From Eubacteriales bacterium (GTDB lineage Bacteria > Bacillota > Clostridia > Christensenellales > CAG-138): a DNA stretch of 10,180 nt. Shown here in pieces: positions 8,355 through 10,180 of the stretch. Each line of letters begins with the position of its first letter. Positions within the stretch are counted from its first letter, which is position 1. The notes beneath the pieces are model-generated. The model made no database searches and was not told the DNA's origin. It saw only the letters and a program-made list of their open reading frames with translations. Location: positions 1 to 10,180 of the forward strand of contig JAQVRG010000029.1 of the NCBI GenBank assembly GCA_028701165.1, in the 5' to 3' direction. The translations under genes and the position numbers were made by a program.

Positions 8355-8531
8355 TTCGGGGGACGCTTCCCCCGGAAGTTTTATTCGTGAGCGGAGGCGT
8401 GTACGCCGCGAGCGTAAGTCCTTGCAGAGCAAGGGTTTCCCTGCGCGTGGCGCTGCCCGCGCCAAAGGCGCAAGCGCCACGTGAGAAACCTCGCGCCGGC
8501 GCTTAGCGCCGGTGCGAAAGGGCTTTCCCTT
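8355..8531. repeat. Diverged hairpin-rich repeat between gyrB and gyrA
   Basis: This fills most of the 213-nt gap. Plus-strand order: hp0 CGGGGGA-CGCT-TCCCCCG (8357-8374); ttattcg (8381); a weak GGCGT-GT-ACGCC stem; hp2 CCTTGC-AGA-GCAAGG (8420-8434); linker tttccctgcgcg (8436-8447). Next is hp3 (8444-8483), with outer stem CGTGGCGCT/AGCGCCACG, internal loop GCCC/A and inner stem GCGCC-AAA-GGCGC. Then come gaaacctcg, hp4 CGCGCCGGCGC-TTA-GCGCCGGTGCG (8492-8516), gaaag, and a small AAGGG-CTTT-CCCTT stem (8518-8531) running into the gyrB stop. Order, linkers and the hp3 internal loop match the 142-bp repeats at 2739-3022, while the stems differ. I see no clear promoter for gyrA here. Confidence 0.85.
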
Positions 8532-10180
8532 ACACGTCCAGATCGACCGCCGCGACGAGTTTGCTGTTTTGCTCGATAAACTCGCGCCTTGGCTCCACCT
8601 TGTCGCCCATGAGTACGGTGAAGATCTCGTCGGCACGCATGGCGTCGTCAAGCGACACGCGCAGCATGATGCGGTTGTCCGGGTCCATCGTGGTCTCCCA
8701 AAGCTGGTCGGGATTCATTTCGCCAAGGCCTTTATAGCGCTGGATGGTGGGCTTGGGATCGCGGCCGATATCCGTCAGGATGGCGTTGAGCTGCTCGTCG
8801 GAATAGGCGTACCACACGCCCTTTCCGCGCGTGACCTTATAAAGCGGCGGCTGTGCGACGTAGACATAGCCCTCGTCGATGAGCGGACGCATATGGCGGT
8901 AGAAGAAGGTGAGCATCAGGATGCGGATGTGGCTTCCGTCCACGTCCGCGTCCGTCATACAGACGATCTTATGATACCTTAGCTTGCTCACGTCAAAATC
9001 CGAATCGATGCCGCCGCCGAACGCCGTGATCATGGCGCGTATTTCCTCGTTGGCAAGCACGCGGTCAAGCCGCGTCTTCTCGACGTTCAAGATTTTTCCG
9101 CGAAGCGGCAGGATCGCCTGAAAGTCCGGGTCGCGCCCCTGCTTGGCGCTGCCGCCGGCGGAGTCTCCCTCCACCAAGAAAATTTCGCACGCGGCGGGAT
9201 CGGACTGGTTGCAGTCGGCAAGCTTGCCGGGAAGGGAGGTGGAATCGAGCGCGGTTTTTCTGCGCGTAAGCTCGCGCGCCTTTCTTGCGGCGTCGCGGGC
9301 GCGGCTTGCCATCAGGCACTTATCGATGATGACCTTTGCGACCTGCGGGTTTTCCTCCAAAAATTCGCTCAAGCCCCGGCCGACGGTGTTGTCCGTCAGC
9401 ACCCGGATATAGGCGTTGCCAAGCTTGGTCTTGGTCTGCCCTTCAAACTGCGGCTCGGTCAGCTTGACGCTCACGATCGCGGACAAGCCCTCGCGCACGT
9501 CCTCGCCCGAAAGATTCGTGTCGCTGTCCTTTAAAATGCCCTTTTTGCGCGCGTAATCGTTAATGACGCGGGTAAGCGCCGTGCGGAAGCCCACAAGATG
9601 CGCGCCGCCGTCCACGGTGTTGATGTTGTTGGCGAAGGTGAACACGTTTTCCGTGTATCCGTCGTTGTACTGCATCGCCACCTCAACGGTCGCCACCTCC
9701 TGCTTTTCGGGGTCGTTCTTGGAGGCCTCGAAATAGATGGGAGGATTGTGCAGCGGGTCCTTGTTCTTGTTGATATGCTCCACGAAGGATATGATGCCGC
9801 CCTCGTAGCGATAGCTCTTCTTTTTGTCGGCGCGCTCGTCCGTGATGGTGATACGGATGCCCTTGTTCAAAAAAGCAAGCTCGCGCATGCGTTCGCACAT
9901 GGCTTCAAAATCATAATTCACCTCGTCGAACACATCCTTGTCCGCCATGTAGGTGATGGAGGTTCCCGTTTCGCCTTCCTCGCAGGCGCGGGAAACGTGC
10001 ACGTCGCACTTGGGCTTGCCGTAGGCGTATTCCTGTTCGTAAACCTGACCGCCGCGCCGCACCTCGACATGCAGCCATTCCGCAAGCGCGTTGACGACGG
10101 ACAGACCCACGCCGTGGAGACCACCCGACACCTTATAGCCGCTGCCGCCGAACTTGCCGCCCGCGTGCAGCACGGTCATC
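8530..10180 (-). CDS. gyrB: DNA gyrase subunit B, lacking its N-terminal end (runs off the right edge)
   Basis: ATPase and TOPRIM subunit of gyrase, partner of gyrA just downstream. The 550 codons or so in view are open to the right edge; about 90 N-terminal residues, including the first part of the ATP site, are outside. Counting from the Met at 10179: ATP-lid motif GGSGYKVSGGLHGVG (11-25), the QTK loop with its switch lysine (248-250), TOPRIM EGDSAGG (337-343), PLRGK (358-362), the metal-binding DADVDGS (410-416) and IQRYKGLGEMNPDQLW (479-494). It ends VDLDV, as GyrB proteins typically do. The length fits the short Gram-positive form, with no insertion of the E. coli type. ParE is the main alternative, but the adjacent gyrA with a true GyrA box makes GyrB the better call. 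The stop codon overlaps the small stem that begins the intergenic repeat. Confidence 0.98.
   Translation of the reverse strand, partial: MTVLHAGGKFGGSGYKVSGGLHGVGLSVVNALAEWLHVEVRRGGQVYEQEYAYGKPKCDVHVSRACEEGETGTSITYMADKDVFDEVNYDFEAMCERMRELAFLNKGIRITITDERADKKKSYRYEGGIISFVEHINKNKDPLHNPPIYFEASKNDPEKQEVATVEVAMQYNDGYTENVFTFANNINTVDGGAHLVGFRTALTRVINDYARKKGILKDSDTNLSGEDVREGLSAIVSVKLTEPQFEGQTKTKLGNAYIRVLTDNTVGRGLSEFLEENPQVAKVIIDKCLMASRARDAARKARELTRRKTALDSTSLPGKLADCNQSDPAACEIFLVEGDSAGGSAKQGRDPDFQAILPLRGKILNVEKTRLDRVLANEEIRAMITAFGGGIDSDFDVSKLRYHKIVCMTDADVDGSHIRILMLTFFYRHMRPLIDEGYVYVAQPPLYKVTRGKGVWYAYSDEQLNAILTDIGRDPKPTIQRYKGLGEMNPDQLWETTMDPDNRIMLRVSLDDAMRADEIFTVLMGDKVEPRREFIEQNSKLVAAVDLDV

Overview
This window reads as a chromosomal segment of a GC-rich Bacillota, most likely a gut-type Clostridia. 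The evidence is a tRNA-sensing T-box leader, strong Shine-Dalgarno (SD) sites, clostridial-style GyrB/GyrA and an SPaseII lipoprotein; the genus cannot be told. All recognised genes are on the minus strand, so transcription runs from high to low coordinates. Long open frames on the plus strand are antisense shadows of GC-rich codon use.

In transcription order: gyrB (5' end outside the window, stop at 8530); a 213-nt gap packed with hairpins; gyrA (8316 to 5830); 5 nt later cca, a tRNA CCA-adding enzyme with an HD domain and an unusual low-complexity insertion (5824 to 4223). A new promoter then drives an alpha/beta hydrolase (best start GTG at 4097, stop at 3021). Its stop is followed by a tandem pair of 142-bp hairpin-rich repeats, then a Sel1-repeat lipoprotein (2669 to 1200). 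Last come a consensus promoter, a methionine-type T-box riboswitch with its terminator, and metG (start 758, running off the left edge).

The most notable content is a family of structured intergenic repeats. The tandem copies at 2739-3022 and a diverged copy at 8355-8531 share the same ordered set of hairpins. Linkers and internal-loop bases are conserved, while the stems are replaced by different but still complementary sequence. A single hairpin of the same type lies between the metG T-box terminator and the metG ribosome site. The non-Watson-Crick pairs are G-T on the plus strand, which hints that the folded molecule is the strand opposite to the genes. I do not recognise this family.

The coding genes are mainly housekeeping: DNA supercoiling (gyrBA), tRNA 3'-end maturation (cca) and methionine charging (metG). 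The hydrolase and the Sel1 lipoprotein have no assignable specific substrate.
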